From assembly GCA_021203305.1 (NCBI GenBank), contig JAJQBK010000027.1:45727-88600 (forward strand): a stretch of 42,874 nucleotides of DNA, given 5' to 3'. The notes under the pieces were generated by a model. It saw only the letters and a list, made by a program, of their open reading frames with translations. It did not search any database and had not been told where the DNA came from. The translations under genes were made by a program, and so were the position numbers. Origin of the DNA: Lachnospiraceae bacterium. GTDB taxonomy: Bacteria; Bacillota; Clostridia; Lachnospirales; Lachnospiraceae. Positions 5,509 to 13,334 of this stretch are shown in pieces; position 1 is the stretch's first letter; each line of letters opens with the position of its first letter.

Positions 5509-7096
5509 CTCAAACTTCCCATATCAAAAATGGGATTGCACCTTGAAAACTCAATACTTTAACGCCTAAAATTACCCGTCAGGCTGCCTTTTGGTTGCTT
5601 AAAATCGCCTCCTGCATGTATTTCGGAAGGTGTGAAATGAAGAGGGCCGAAAATTCTTCCAGCTGCGCCTCTGTGATGTGGAAATATTCCATAACTGTTT
5701 CCATCAGTGCATCCAGAATGATCTGCATTGACTCATTAAATGTGATGTCTTCCAGCTCATCCAGCAGGGCATAGAACAACTCGCAGATCGTTTTATCATC
5801 TTCATCGCGGCGTTTGGCAACCGAAAGCATCATGTACCTTGTAAATACGATTGCTGTATGGGCATTCAAAGCATCATAAGAAAGGCTCCGGCACTCCTTT
5901 ACAAGCCGCAGATACGATTTGCAGGATTTGAAGAACACTTCAATATCCCAGCGTTTCCCATAGATACGGACAATCTCTTCCTCAGAAATATCCATGTCTG
6001 TGCTGATCAAGGCAAGCCAGTCTTTGCGGTTGCTTTTGTTGCGGACGCATACGATCCTGGCCGGAAGAGTTTCGCCATCCTTTTGGATTGTTACATCTAT
6101 GGAAAGCAGATATTTGGAACGGCCGCGCCGTTTCCGGTTCATGCCATAGATTTCCTTGATGTTGAAGTTCTTTCCCTGGTAAAGATATTTGGTTTTCCCT
6201 TTCTTTATCATGGCAATGGTATCCAGATTGCATTCTTTCTTCAGGGTAATGATTGTCTTGGGAGACGAAAACCAGCTGTCAAAAAGGATATATTTTGCAG
6301 TAATCCCGGCTTTCTGTGCCGCGGTAACAAGTTCAACCATAACGTCAGTTGCTTTCCTGCGCGACTGGCTGCGGCGTTTTCCAGCAAGGGAGCGGCCGTC
6401 ACATGGCTTAGCCTCGCAGAGCAGATTTTTATCCTCCGCTGCGGAAAGGAGACAATAATCAACCGGGACAAAGGAATTTCCATCTGACCAGCCAAGGGTA
6501 AGCATACGGTATCCGCGCTTGTATTTCATAGAGCAATGGTCAAAAACATTGGCAAGGAGTTCCGTTTTCTTCGAACGGGAACGGTCAAAGAGGCTGTCAT
6601 CCACAATAAAAACATCTTTGCGGTTTTCATCTGTAAGAGGTTTCATGAAATCACAAATGATTCCGGACGACAGAAGGACAATAAAGCGCTGCCAGTTGAT
6701 CCTCGCATTGTTAAGGAAACGGTACATCGTATTTTTGGAAAAAGAACAATCAGAAGTACCGGTTCTGCGCTGCATATAATCACTGCGGTCTGAAAAGACC
6801 AGGCAGAGCAGGTAGCGGAAAATATCCATGACTGGGATGCCCTTGGCTTTTCCAGCATTGCATTTGAAGAGAAGTTTCCCGATCCGGAACTCGTGAATAA
6901 ATTTTGCAGAAAAATCGGAAATCTCTTTTCTGTTGTCCTGGTTCTGTGGTATACTTGACATGGCATAAATCTCCTTGCTGTGTTATTGTTTGTCGCAATT
7001 CAATTATACCATGCAGGTGCAGGTTTGTGCCATTTTTATGCGCTAAAGTATTGAGTTTTCAAGGTTCATCACACCAAATGGTGTGGGAAGTTTGAG
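5509..7096 (-). mobile_element. IS4-family insertion sequence, 1588 bp, apparently intact
   Basis: The 57-bp termini are inverted relatives of each other. Each has 13 identical outer bases (CTCAAACTTCCCA), then 18 divergent bases, then 22 identical inner bases (ACCTTGAAAACTCAATACTTTA is the block at 5540-5561, mirrored at 7044-7065). A perfect 7-bp target duplication TTATTAT flanks it (5502-5508, 7097-7103). It carries one transposase gene on the minus strand with no visible damage, so it may still be active. It lies inside the integrase relic. Confidence 0.9.
5579..6961 (-). CDS. IS4-family DDE transposase
   Basis: 460 residues. It cuts and joins the ends of the surrounding IS. The catalytic triad of IS4-family enzymes is visible: Asp at 121/122 in FIVDDSLFDR, Asp228 in YILFDSWFSS, and Glu341 within the Y-(2)-R-(3)-E-(6)-K signature (Tyr334, Arg337, Glu341, Lys348 in YGKRWDIEVFFKSCK). 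The N-terminal 110 residues form the helical DNA-binding part. Length is typical of the family and the frame is unbroken. It occupies almost the whole IS between the two 57-bp ends. Confidence 0.93.
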   Translation of the reverse strand: MSSIPQNQDNRKEISDFSAKFIHEFRIGKLLFKCNAGKAKGIPVMDIFRYLLCLVFSDRSDYMQRRTGTSDCSFSKNTMYRFLNNARINWQRFIVLLSSGIICDFMKPLTDENRKDVFIVDDSLFDRSRSKKTELLANVFDHCSMKYKRGYRMLTLGWSDGNSFVPVDYCLLSAAEDKNLLCEAKPCDGRSLAGKRRSQSRRKATDVMVELVTAAQKAGITAKYILFDSWFSSPKTIITLKKECNLDTIAMIKKGKTKYLYQGKNFNIKEIYGMNRKRRGRSKYLLSIDVTIQKDGETLPARIVCVRNKSNRKDWLALISTDMDISEEEIVRIYGKRWDIEVFFKSCKSYLRLVKECRSLSYDALNAHTAIVFTRYMMLSVAKRRDEDDKTICELFYALLDELEDITFNESMQIILDALMETVMEYFHITEAQLEEFSALFISHLPKYMQEAILSNQKAA

Positions 7097-7103
7097 TTAT
7101 TAT
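7097..7103 (+). repeat. 7-bp target site duplication, right copy
   Basis: TTATTAT identical to 5502-5508; deleting the IS and this copy restores the integrase frame (SDWENYYKDDPI). Confidence 0.85.
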
Positions 7104-7696
7104 AAAGATGACCCGATTATTCACATTCCCCTTGTGAAGCTGGAATTCGACACCTTGCAGGAGTGGGCACTCCGCATTGTAAAGGAAAAGAAGCTGACCA
7201 AAAAGCAGTACTACAATCTGACGGTCATTTTCCGCCAGTCTCTGGAATATGCGGTGCAGAAAAAGCTCATTGCCGAAAGCCCGTTCTCCAAAGTCCATGT
7301 GGACGCGAAGCTGTTTCGCAGTCAAAAGAAACCAGCGGATGAAACACAGGTTTTCCTGACGGATGAACAGCCCAAAATCGTGGCGGAGGCATGGTTACAG
7401 TGACGGAGGCTATCTGTTTCAGAACGAAAAAGGGCGCGTTCATTCAAGAAGTATTGACTGCCGTATTCGCAAGTATTGCACCCACATTGGAATATCAGAA
7501 AAAGCGATACATAAAATCAGGAAAACCTATATCAGCACTCTGATTGACAGCGGACTAAACATCAATGAAATTCGCAAGCTTGCAGGACATGAGGATGAAC
7601 GAACGACTTATCAAAATTATTGTTTTAACCGTATGACCAACAAAGAGACAGAGAATCTTCTGGAAAAAGCACTCAGTTAATCCTGAAAAACCAAAA

Positions 7697-7716
7697 AGTA
7701 TAATCAAGTGTAATCA
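7697..7716 (+). repeat. Paired AGTRTAATCA repeats, right end of island
   Basis: AGTATAATCA (7697-7706) and AGTGTAATCA (7707-7716) directly follow the integrase stop and match the pair at 3556-3577 near the other end. They are likely integrase arm sites. Confidence 0.6.
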
Positions 7717-7730
7717 AAAACCTTTAAATC

Positions 7731-7768
7731 AAAAAAATCGGGAATCCCTTATTTTAAAGGATTCCCGA
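7731..7768 (-). terminator. Terminator of tRNA-Leu
   Basis: A perfect 10-bp stem (7738-7747 with 7759-7768) is followed on the minus strand by seven T (complement of 7731-7737), 13 nt past the tRNA 3' end. It can also stop plus-strand transcripts from the integrase relic. Confidence 0.85.
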
Positions 7769-7780
7769 CCAAAAATCACA

Positions 7781-7863
7781 TGCAGGAGATGGGACTTGAA
7801 CCCACACATAGTCACCTACGGCAGATTTTGAGTCTGCTGCGTCTGCCATTCCGCCACTCCTGC
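7781..7863 (-). tRNA. tRNA-Leu (anticodon CAA)
   Basis: 83 nt on the minus strand. The acceptor stem is GCAGGAG with CTCCTGC, discriminator A, CCA not encoded. The anticodon stem GCAGA/TCTGC holds the loop CTCAAAA, giving anticodon CAA, which reads UUG. There is a long variable arm as in class II tRNAs (GTAGGTGACTATG region), and the T-arm GTGGGTTCAAGTCCCAT region is normal. The 26 nt at the 3' end (7781-7806) also form the island attachment site, duplicated at 3478-3503. A promoter lies at 7918-7946. Confidence 0.95.
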
Positions 7864-7917
7864 GTCCGCCGCGGCCATTGGACAAGCATCCGTTGTCCGC
7901 CCGCTGCAACAAAAGAA

Positions 7918-7946
7918 ATGATATCATAAATTCCAGGTCAATGCAA
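7918..7946 (-). promoter_or_regulatory. Promoter of tRNA-Leu
   Basis: On the minus strand TTGCAT (complement of 7941-7946) and TATCAT (complement of 7918-7923) are separated by exactly 17 nt. The start would fall about 45 nt before the tRNA 5' end. The rest of 7864-8039 shows no gene. Confidence 0.65.
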
Positions 7947-8039
7947 GCTAAAATTCCGGTTCTGCCAACATTTCGCCATTTTGCAAATAATGCAAATAAT
8001 GTACAGCGAACAGCAGCAAATCAGATTTGCAGCCGTCAA

Positions 8040-9317
8040 TTACAATTCCAGTTCCAGCTTCCTGTAAATATCCAGCGCGTCGAAGGTGGCAAAATAATCC
8101 TTCGGCGTCTCCGCCCGGCGAATCAGCTGTACGGAGCCGTCCTCCTTTAAAAGCAGCTCCGCGCTTCTGAGCCTGCCGTTGTAATTGTAGCCCATGGAGA
8201 AGCCGTGGGCGCCGGTATCGTGGATGACGAGATAATCTCCCATGTCAATCTTGGGAAGCTGGCGGTCGATGGCGAATTTGTCATTGTTCTCACACAGGGA
8301 GCCGGTTACGTCATAGACATGATCCAACGGCGCGTCCTCTTTTCCCAGCACAGTGATATGGTGGTAAGCTCCGTACATGGCCGGGCGCATCAGGTTGGCC
8401 GCGCAGGCGTCCACGCCAATATATTCCTTGTAAATATGCTTCTCATGCAAAGCCTTCGTCACCAGATGGCCGTAGGGAGCCAACATGAAGCGGCCAAGCT
8501 CGGTATAAATCGCTACGTCTCCCATTCCCGCCGGAATGAGCACCTCCTCGTAGGCTTTGCGCACGCCCTCGCCGATCTTCATAATGTCCGCCGGCTCCTG
8601 GTCCGGCTTATACGGAATGCCGATGCCGCCGGAGAGGTTGATGAATTTGATATGAGCGCCGGTTTCTGACTGCAGCTTCACCGCCAGTTCAAAAAGTCTT
8701 CTGGCCAGAGAGGGATAATACTCGTTCGCAATTGTGTTGGAGACCAGAAAAGCGTGAATGCCAAAGTCCTTCGCTCCCTTCTCCTTCAGCAGCCTGAAGC
8801 CCTCAAACATCTGCTCTGTGGTAAAACCGTATTTGGCATCGCCCGGGTTGTCCATGATATTATTGGCAATGGAAAAATATCCGCCGGGATTATAGCGGCA
8901 GCTGATGGTCTCCGGAATTCTGCCGATGGTCTTTTCCAGAAAATCGATGTGAGTGAAATCATCCAGATTGATGATGGCTCCGATTTTCGCGGCGTACTCA
9001 AACTCCTCAGCCGGAGTGTCATTGGAGGAAAACATGATATCCTCCCCATTCATTCCCATGGCGCGGCTCAGCATCAGCTCTGTTAAAGAGGAACAGTCCG
9101 TGCCGCAGCCAAAATCCCGCAAAACGTCGATAATGTACGGATTGGGGGTGGCCTTCACCGCGAAATACTCCTTATAGCCGGGGTTCCAGGCAAAGGCCTC
9201 CTTTAATTTCCGGGCATTCTCCCGGATCCCCTTCTCATCATAAATGTGAAAGGGGGTTGGGTAGGTCTTCACAATTTCTTCTATCTGTTCTTTTGTTACA
9301 AAAGGTAATTTTTTCAT
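8040..9317 (-). CDS. lysA: Diaminopimelate decarboxylase
   Basis: 425 residues. A PLP enzyme making L-lysine from meso-diaminopimelate, the last lysine step. The fold III barrel begins with FHIYDEKGIRENARKLKEAF. The PLP lysine is Lys55 in YFAVKATPNP. The glycine-rich phosphate loop is LSGGIGIPY at about 229-237. The second-subunit cysteine block is GSLCENNDKFA and the active-site tyrosine lies in SMGYNYNGRLR. This is the variant of the alanine-racemase-like family common in Clostridia. The ATG has GAGGGAG five nt upstream. A strong terminator ends only 14 nt upstream of the ATG (see 9332-9391), which raises the question of how the gene is transcribed. Confidence 0.92.
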   Translation of the reverse strand: MKKLPFVTKEQIEEIVKTYPTPFHIYDEKGIRENARKLKEAFAWNPGYKEYFAVKATPNPYIIDVLRDFGCGTDCSSLTELMLSRAMGMNGEDIMFSSNDTPAEEFEYAAKIGAIINLDDFTHIDFLEKTIGRIPETISCRYNPGGYFSIANNIMDNPGDAKYGFTTEQMFEGFRLLKEKGAKDFGIHAFLVSNTIANEYYPSLARRLFELAVKLQSETGAHIKFINLSGGIGIPYKPDQEPADIMKIGEGVRKAYEEVLIPAGMGDVAIYTELGRFMLAPYGHLVTKALHEKHIYKEYIGVDACAANLMRPAMYGAYHHITVLGKEDAPLDHVYDVTGSLCENNDKFAIDRQLPKIDMGDYLVIHDTGAHGFSMGYNYNGRLRSAELLLKEDGSVQLIRRAETPKDYFATFDALDIYRKLELEL

Positions 9318-9331
9318 AAGTCTCCCTCAAC

Positions 9332-9391
9332 AAAAAAATCTAATATCCAATCAGATGATTAACAGGCAAGCTTGTCCATCTGGTTGGATAT
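9332..9391 (-). terminator. Strong hairpin plus U7 between ung and lysA
   Basis: A 15-bp stem with one G-U pair (9343-9357 with 9377-9391) and a 19-nt loop containing AAGCTT is followed on the minus strand by seven T (complement of 9332-9338). It ends the ung transcript, yet the T-run abuts the lysA ribosome binding site. Either lysA has a promoter inside ung, or this is an attenuator. No lysine riboswitch fits in the 90-nt gap. Confidence 0.8.
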
Positions 9392-9407
9392 CGACAACGC
9401 TTTCATT

Positions 9408-10082
9408 CTATATGTTTTCAATCTGCCAGTCAATAGGCTCCACCCCGTTTTTCTCAAGGAAAGCGTTGCACTGGCTGAAGTGGCGGCAGCCGAAAAAGCC
9501 CCGGTAGGCCGACAGGGGGCTGGGATGGGGCGCCTCCAGAATCAGATGATGAGGATTATGGAGCATCGCCTTTTTCTGCCGGGCGGGCGTGCCCCACAGA
9601 AGAAACGCGATAGGTCGGTCCTCCTGGTTTAAGGCGCGGATGGCCGCACCGGTAAATTCCTCCCAGCCGATATTCCGGTGGGAATTGGCCTGATGGGCCC
9701 GCACGGTCAGGACCGTATTCAGCAAAAGAACTCCCTGTTCGGCCCACTTCACCAGATAGCCGTTGTTGGGGATGTAGCAGCCCAGATCGTCATGGAGCTC
9801 TTTGTAAATATTCTCCAGAGAGGGGGGAATCTCCACCCCGGGCTTCACGGAAAAGCACAATCCGTGGGCCTGACCGATATTATGGTAAGGGTCCTGGCCC
9901 AGAATCACCGCCTTCACCTGATGCAGCGGCGTCAGATGAAAGGCGTTGAACAGGTCGTCCGCCTCCGGGAAAATCTGATAGTGCTGATATTCATATTGTA
10001 CCTTCTGATAAAGCTTTCTGTAGTATTCCTTGCCGAACTCGCCCTTCAGCGCGCCCAGCCAGTCATCGGAAATCGGCGGCAT
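9408..10082 (-). CDS. ung: Uracil-DNA glycosylase, family 1
   Basis: 224 residues. It removes uracil from DNA in base excision repair. The catalytic water-activating loop is LGQDPYHN with Asp64. The uracil-binding segment is PPSLENIYKEL and the recognition Asn lies in LLLNTVLTVRAHQANSH. The DNA-intercalating loop is HPSPLSAYRGFFG, whose His contacts the uracil O2. Full length for the family. It begins 6 nt after the hisF stop, so it is probably translated from the hisH-hisF-ung message. Confidence 0.96.
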   Translation of the reverse strand: MPPISDDWLGALKGEFGKEYYRKLYQKVQYEYQHYQIFPEADDLFNAFHLTPLHQVKAVILGQDPYHNIGQAHGLCFSVKPGVEIPPSLENIYKELHDDLGCYIPNNGYLVKWAEQGVLLLNTVLTVRAHQANSHRNIGWEEFTGAAIRALNQEDRPIAFLLWGTPARQKKAMLHNPHHLILEAPHPSPLSAYRGFFGCRHFSQCNAFLEKNGVEPIDWQIENI

Positions 10083-10088
10083 TTTCTC

Positions 10089-10847
10089 TCACAGGCGCAC
10101 ACTGACGCCCCTCTCCCTTAAGTATTTTTTCACATCTGTGATCTCCAGCTCACGGTAGTGGAACAGGCTGGCGGCCAGGGCCGCGTCCGCGCCTCCCTCC
10201 GTCAGCGCCTCATAAAAGTGCTCGCACGAGCCGGCGCCCCCACTGGCGATCACCGGCACATTCACCGCGGAGGAAACCGCTTTTGTCAGGGCAATGTCAT
10301 ATCCGGCTTTGGTACCGTCCCCGTCCATGCTGGTCAACAGGATCTCCCCTGCTCCCAGCTCCACGCCCCGGACCGCCCATTCAACAGCGTCCAAGCCAAC
10401 GTCAATCCTTCCCCCGTTTTTATACACATGGAAGGTGCCGTCTTCGCTTCGCCTGGCGTCGATGGCCAGCACCACACATTGGGAGCCAAAAATCTCCGCC
10501 GCCTCCCGGATCAGCTCCGGCCGGTCGATGGCGGCGCTGTTCACCGACACCTTGTCCGCCCCTTCTCTTAAGATCTGGCGAAAATCATCGATGGTGCGGA
10601 TGCCTCCTCCCACCGTGAAGGGAATAAAAACGGTTTCCGCCACCCGCCGCACCATGTCCGCGCGAATGGCCCTGGCGTCGCTGGACGCCGTAATATCCAG
10701 GAACACCAGCTCGTCCGCACCGGCCTCCCCGTAGAGGCGGCCCACCTCCACCGGGTCTCCGGCGTCCCGCAGATTCACAAAGTTCGTGCCCTTCACCACC
10801 CTGCCGTTATGCACGTCCAGGCAGGGAATAATTCTCCTTGTATGCAT
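10089..10847 (-). CDS. hisF: Imidazole glycerol phosphate synthase, cyclase subunit
   Basis: 252 residues, a (beta/alpha)8 barrel. With HisH it converts PRFAR and ammonia to imidazole glycerol phosphate and AICAR, linking histidine and purine synthesis. The catalytic Asp11 lies in [16 protein letters not shown] and the second catalytic Asp (about 130) in [12 protein letters not shown]. Phosphate-binding loops are [13 protein letters not shown] and [14 protein letters not shown]. Length is normal. It follows hisH after 13 nt. The rest of the histidine operon is not in the window. Confidence 0.97.
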   Translation of the reverse strand: MHTRRIIPCLDVHNGRVVKGTNFVNLRDAGDPVEVGRLYGEAGADELVFLDITASSDARAIRADMVRRVAETVFIPFTVGGGIRTIDDFRQILREGADKVSVNSAAIDRPELIREAAEIFGSQCVVLAIDARRSEDGTFHVYKNGGRIDVGLDAVEWAVRGVELGAGEILLTSMDGDGTKAGYDIALTKAVSSAVNVPVIASGGAGSCEHFYEALTEGGADAALAASLFHYRELEITDVKKYLRERGVSVRL

Positions 10848-10860
10848 CGGAAAGCCCCCT

Positions 10861-11553
10861 CTATGTAAATGAAATAAAATTCCTCAGAATTTGCAGCCCC
10901 ACCCGGTCGCTCTTTTCCGGGTGAAACTGGCAGGCAAACACGTTGTCATGCTCCACAGTGGCGTGCACTGTGACGCCGTACTCTGTGGTGGCCGCCACAT
11001 CTTTAAAATCCGCCGCTGACAGATAATAGGAGTGCACGAAATACACAAAGCTTCCCTCCGGCACACCCTTAAAAAGGCGGCTTTCCTTCGGAAAGTGCAG
11101 ATCATTCCAGCCGATCTGGGGCACCTTCAGTATCTCATTCTCAAAAGCCCCGTTGGCCTCCGAATTCAAATCTTCTCCTGTCCGGGCTCCGTTCGTCTCC
11201 GACGCCTGACTATCCTTTTGTCCGTCAGGAAACCGCACAATCCTTCCCGGCAGAATGCCAAGGCCCTTTACCCCGGGGCTTTCCTCACTCTCCTCAAACA
11301 GAAGCTGCAGTCCCAGGCAGATTCCCAGAAAGGGCGTTCCCCTGTCCGTGATCCGGTGAATCACCTCCGACAGCCCATAATTCTCCAGCCGCTCCATAGC
11401 CGCGCCGAAAGCTCCCACGCCGGGCAGCACCACCCGGTCCGCCTCAAGCAGCTTCTGCGGATCTCTTGTGACCGTCACATCCTCCCCCAGAAACTGCAGC
11501 GCCTTCTCCACGCTCTTCACATTGCCAGCGTCATAGTCGATAATTCCGGTCAT
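10861..11553 (-). CDS. hisH: Imidazole glycerol phosphate synthase, glutaminase subunit, with an insertion
   Basis: 230 residues. It hydrolyses glutamine and channels ammonia to HisF. The class I amidotransferase triad is present: Cys79 in [12 protein letters not shown], and His and Glu in [10 protein letters not shown]. The N-terminus [13 protein letters not shown] is standard. The family usually has about 200-205 residues. The surplus is a hydrophilic segment at about 111-140 (starts [16 protein letters not shown]) between IVRFPD and VPQIGWN, where homologues have a short loop. The frame continues normally, so this looks like a surface-loop expansion, not damage. AGGAGCGGGAG precedes the ATG. 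Confidence 0.95.
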   Translation of the reverse strand: MTGIIDYDAGNVKSVEKALQFLGEDVTVTRDPQKLLEADRVVLPGVGAFGAAMERLENYGLSEVIHRITDRGTPFLGICLGLQLLFEESEESPGVKGLGILPGRIVRFPDGQKDSQASETNGARTGEDLNSEANGAFENEILKVPQIGWNDLHFPKESRLFKGVPEGSFVYFVHSYYLSAADFKDVAATTEYGVTVHATVEHDNVFACQFHPEKSDRVGLQILRNFISFT

Positions 11554-11654
11554 TTCGTCTCCCGCTCCTCATTTCTTTCTTGCTCATTCCGGTACAGCAT
11601 TACAACGCTTTTTCCAACGGACGTGTCCGTCTTATTTCTTGACAGTTCCTTACT

Positions 11655-11823
11655 CCTGCTCCACCTTTTCCAAGGTGAGCCAGAATTGGGCATGCCCGCC
11701 TTATTTTGCCAGGTCCATTCACCCCTGCTCCACCTTTTCCAAGGTGAGCCAGAATTGGGCATGCCCGCCTTATTTTGCCAGATCCATTACCCCTGCTCCA
11801 CCTTCTCCAGCGTAAACCAGAAG
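11655..11823. repeat. Tandem duplication of the histidine-kinase 3' end
   Basis: Two near-identical units of 69 and 68 bp (11655-11723, 11724-11791) lie directly after the kinase gene, and their leading 30 or so bases resemble the kinase terminus at 11792-11823. On the minus strand each unit would encode FWLTLEKVEQ followed by a stop, while the gene itself ends FWFTLEKVEQG. The 233-nt gap before hisH is mostly made of these units. Confidence 0.75.
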
Positions 11824-13331
11824 CGGACGCCGCCCTCCACATTATCCACGCCGTACTGCTGCCCCATGCCTTCCACAATAGCTTTCACAATGGACAGCCC
11901 CACGCCGCTGCCGCCGTAGGTCCTGGTGCGGGCCTTATCCACCTTGTAGAATTTCTCCCACACCCGCGGCAGACTCTCCTCCGGGATATGGTTCCCCGTA
12001 TTATAAACTGAAATCCTGACCTGCTTTCCCACATCCTCCACGGCGACCTCAATTCTCTTTTCCTCTCCGCAGACATAATGGGCCGCGTTGCTGACATAAT
12101 TCATCAGCACCTCCTCCACCTTGAACTCATCGCCCCAGGCGTAAAGGCTGTCCGGCGCCAAAAGCACAAGCTCCGCCCCGGAATCCGAGATCAGAAGCTC
12201 CGCGCCGGCAAGATAATTTCTCGTCAGCGCCGCCGCGTCGAAGCGCTCCATGGTAAAGCTGTCCCGGCCTTCCTCCAGCTCATTTAAGCTCATCAGGCTT
12301 TTGACCATCCGGCTCATGCGATTGCTCTCATCCAGTATCACGTCCAGATACTCATTTAAGGTATCCGGATCATCGGCAATGCCGTCCTTTAAGCCCTCCG
12401 CGTAGCCCTGAATCAGCGCGATGGGCGTTTTTAACTCATGGGAGACATTGGAGAGCAGCTCCTGACGCTGTTTTTCCAGGGCGGTCTTGCTCTCCAGATC
12501 CCGCTTCAGCTCATTATTGGCGGTTTTTAACTGGGAGATGGTCTCCTCCAGAGATTCGGAGAGGGTGTTCATATTCTGCCCCAGCACCCCGATCTCATTT
12601 TTTTCCTTTCCGGTATATTTGGCGTCAAAATCCAGATGAGTGATGCGCTCCGAAATATCGGCCAGCTTCAGGATGGGCCGGCTGATTCTGCCGGAGGTCA
12701 GCCATCCGATCACCGCCGCCAGAATCCCCGCTGTAATGCCGATGACGGCCAGTAGCCGGTTGGAAAGCGCCGCGCTCTCCGAGATGCTCTCCCTGGAAAT
12801 GGCGAAAAGGTACATATATCCATCGTCCGACCAGCCCCAGATTTCTATCTGGCGGCCGGAATCCCTGGCTTCCTGGGTATCAACAATAAAAAAATTATCC
12901 CCCTGCTTTAAAATCTCGGCGCCCGCCATCTCAATTCCCGCGTTTCCCAGAATCCGATAGGACAGAACATACCGGTACAGCTTGTTTTTGACTGTCTCCA
13001 GATCCATGGCGGAATACACTAGCGGATTGTAGGTGGCGTCCACAATCAGAGCGGTCAGATTATACTGCTGGCACATCTGCTCCAGTGAATCCAGAAAATC
13101 CTGCTTTAAGGCAATTTCCTCCTCGCTGCTTGCGTCCGTCAGAGGGGAAAGCACGCCGTCATTCGCGCCGTAAATCACCAGGTCGCGGACCTCCAGCAGA
13201 TTTTCCATCTTATTGGACACATAGACCCGCTCCAGCAAAAACAGATTGGCCAGAACGCACACCAGAATGGTGCCGGCCAGCAATATGAAATTGGTCAGTG
13301 TAAACTGTGTTCTTATGGACCCTCGTTTCAT
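11787..13331 (-). CDS. Membrane sensor histidine kinase (HAMP-HisKA-HATPase)
   Basis: 514 residues. TM1 is at about 11-33 (TLTNFILLAGTILVCVLANL), followed by an extracytoplasmic sensor domain to about 190, TM2 at about 192-212 (LLAVIGITAGILAAVIGWL), and HAMP at 213-265. The HisKA dimerisation helix carries the phosphorylated His298 in LLSNVSHELKTPIALI. The ATPase domain has the N box (VEEVLMNYVSNAAHYV), a degenerate G1 region, VWEKFYKVDKARTRTYGGSG (F and G2 boxes) and GLSIVKAIVEG. It starts 3 nt after the response regulator stop, so they form one two-component system. The signal is unknown. Its 3' end has been partly duplicated downstream. Confidence 0.93.
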   Translation of the reverse strand: MKRGSIRTQFTLTNFILLAGTILVCVLANLFLLERVYVSNKMENLLEVRDLVIYGANDGVLSPLTDASSEEEIALKQDFLDSLEQMCQQYNLTALIVDATYNPLVYSAMDLETVKNKLYRYVLSYRILGNAGIEMAGAEILKQGDNFFIVDTQEARDSGRQIEIWGWSDDGYMYLFAISRESISESAALSNRLLAVIGITAGILAAVIGWLTSGRISRPILKLADISERITHLDFDAKYTGKEKNEIGVLGQNMNTLSESLEETISQLKTANNELKRDLESKTALEKQRQELLSNVSHELKTPIALIQGYAEGLKDGIADDPDTLNEYLDVILDESNRMSRMVKSLMSLNELEEGRDSFTMERFDAAALTRNYLAGAELLISDSGAELVLLAPDSLYAWGDEFKVEEVLMNYVSNAAHYVCGEEKRIEVAVEDVGKQVRISVYNTGNHIPEESLPRVWEKFYKVDKARTRTYGGSGVGLSIVKAIVEGMGQQYGVDNVEGGVRFWFTLEKVEQG

Positions 13332-13334
13332 GTC

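Larger units (their letters stand above)
5389..7680 (+). pseudogene. Tyrosine integrase, destroyed by IS insertion and deletion
   Basis: Three pieces remain. (a) 5389-5508 encodes the start of the core-binding domain (WYPKWLEYKALQTRTDM, then RRIGSDWENYY). (b) 7104-7403 continues it (KDDPIIHIPLVKL, KKQYYNLTVIFRQSLEYA, SQKKPADETQVF) to a stop at 7401-7403. (c) From about 7396 another frame encodes the catalytic C-terminus: YLFQNEKGRVHSRSID, HKIRKTYISTLIDSGL (the H-x-x-R box), KLAGHEDERTTYQNYCF (the GH and the nucleophilic Tyr). Removing the IS at 5509-7096 plus one 7-bp target copy joins (a) to (b) in frame. Between (b) and (c) the first catalytic Arg block is missing, a deletion of roughly 110-130 codons. 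The extreme N-terminus is also gone. Its 3' end points at the tRNA-Leu attachment site. Confidence 0.88.

Noticed and set aside
5541-7064. Shorter IS bounded by the 22-bp inner repeats
   Set aside because: No target duplication flanks those points, whereas the outer ends at 5509 and 7096 have a perfect 7-bp duplication that restores the integrase frame.
9318-9407. Lysine riboswitch before lysA
   Set aside because: The gap is 90 nt and consists of a simple hairpin; the lysine aptamer needs about 170 nt and its conserved core is not seen.
11550-11878. Repeat-containing small proteins in the hisH-kinase gap
   Set aside because: The frames arise from tandem duplication of the kinase 3' end read out of frame; no ribosome binding sites support them.
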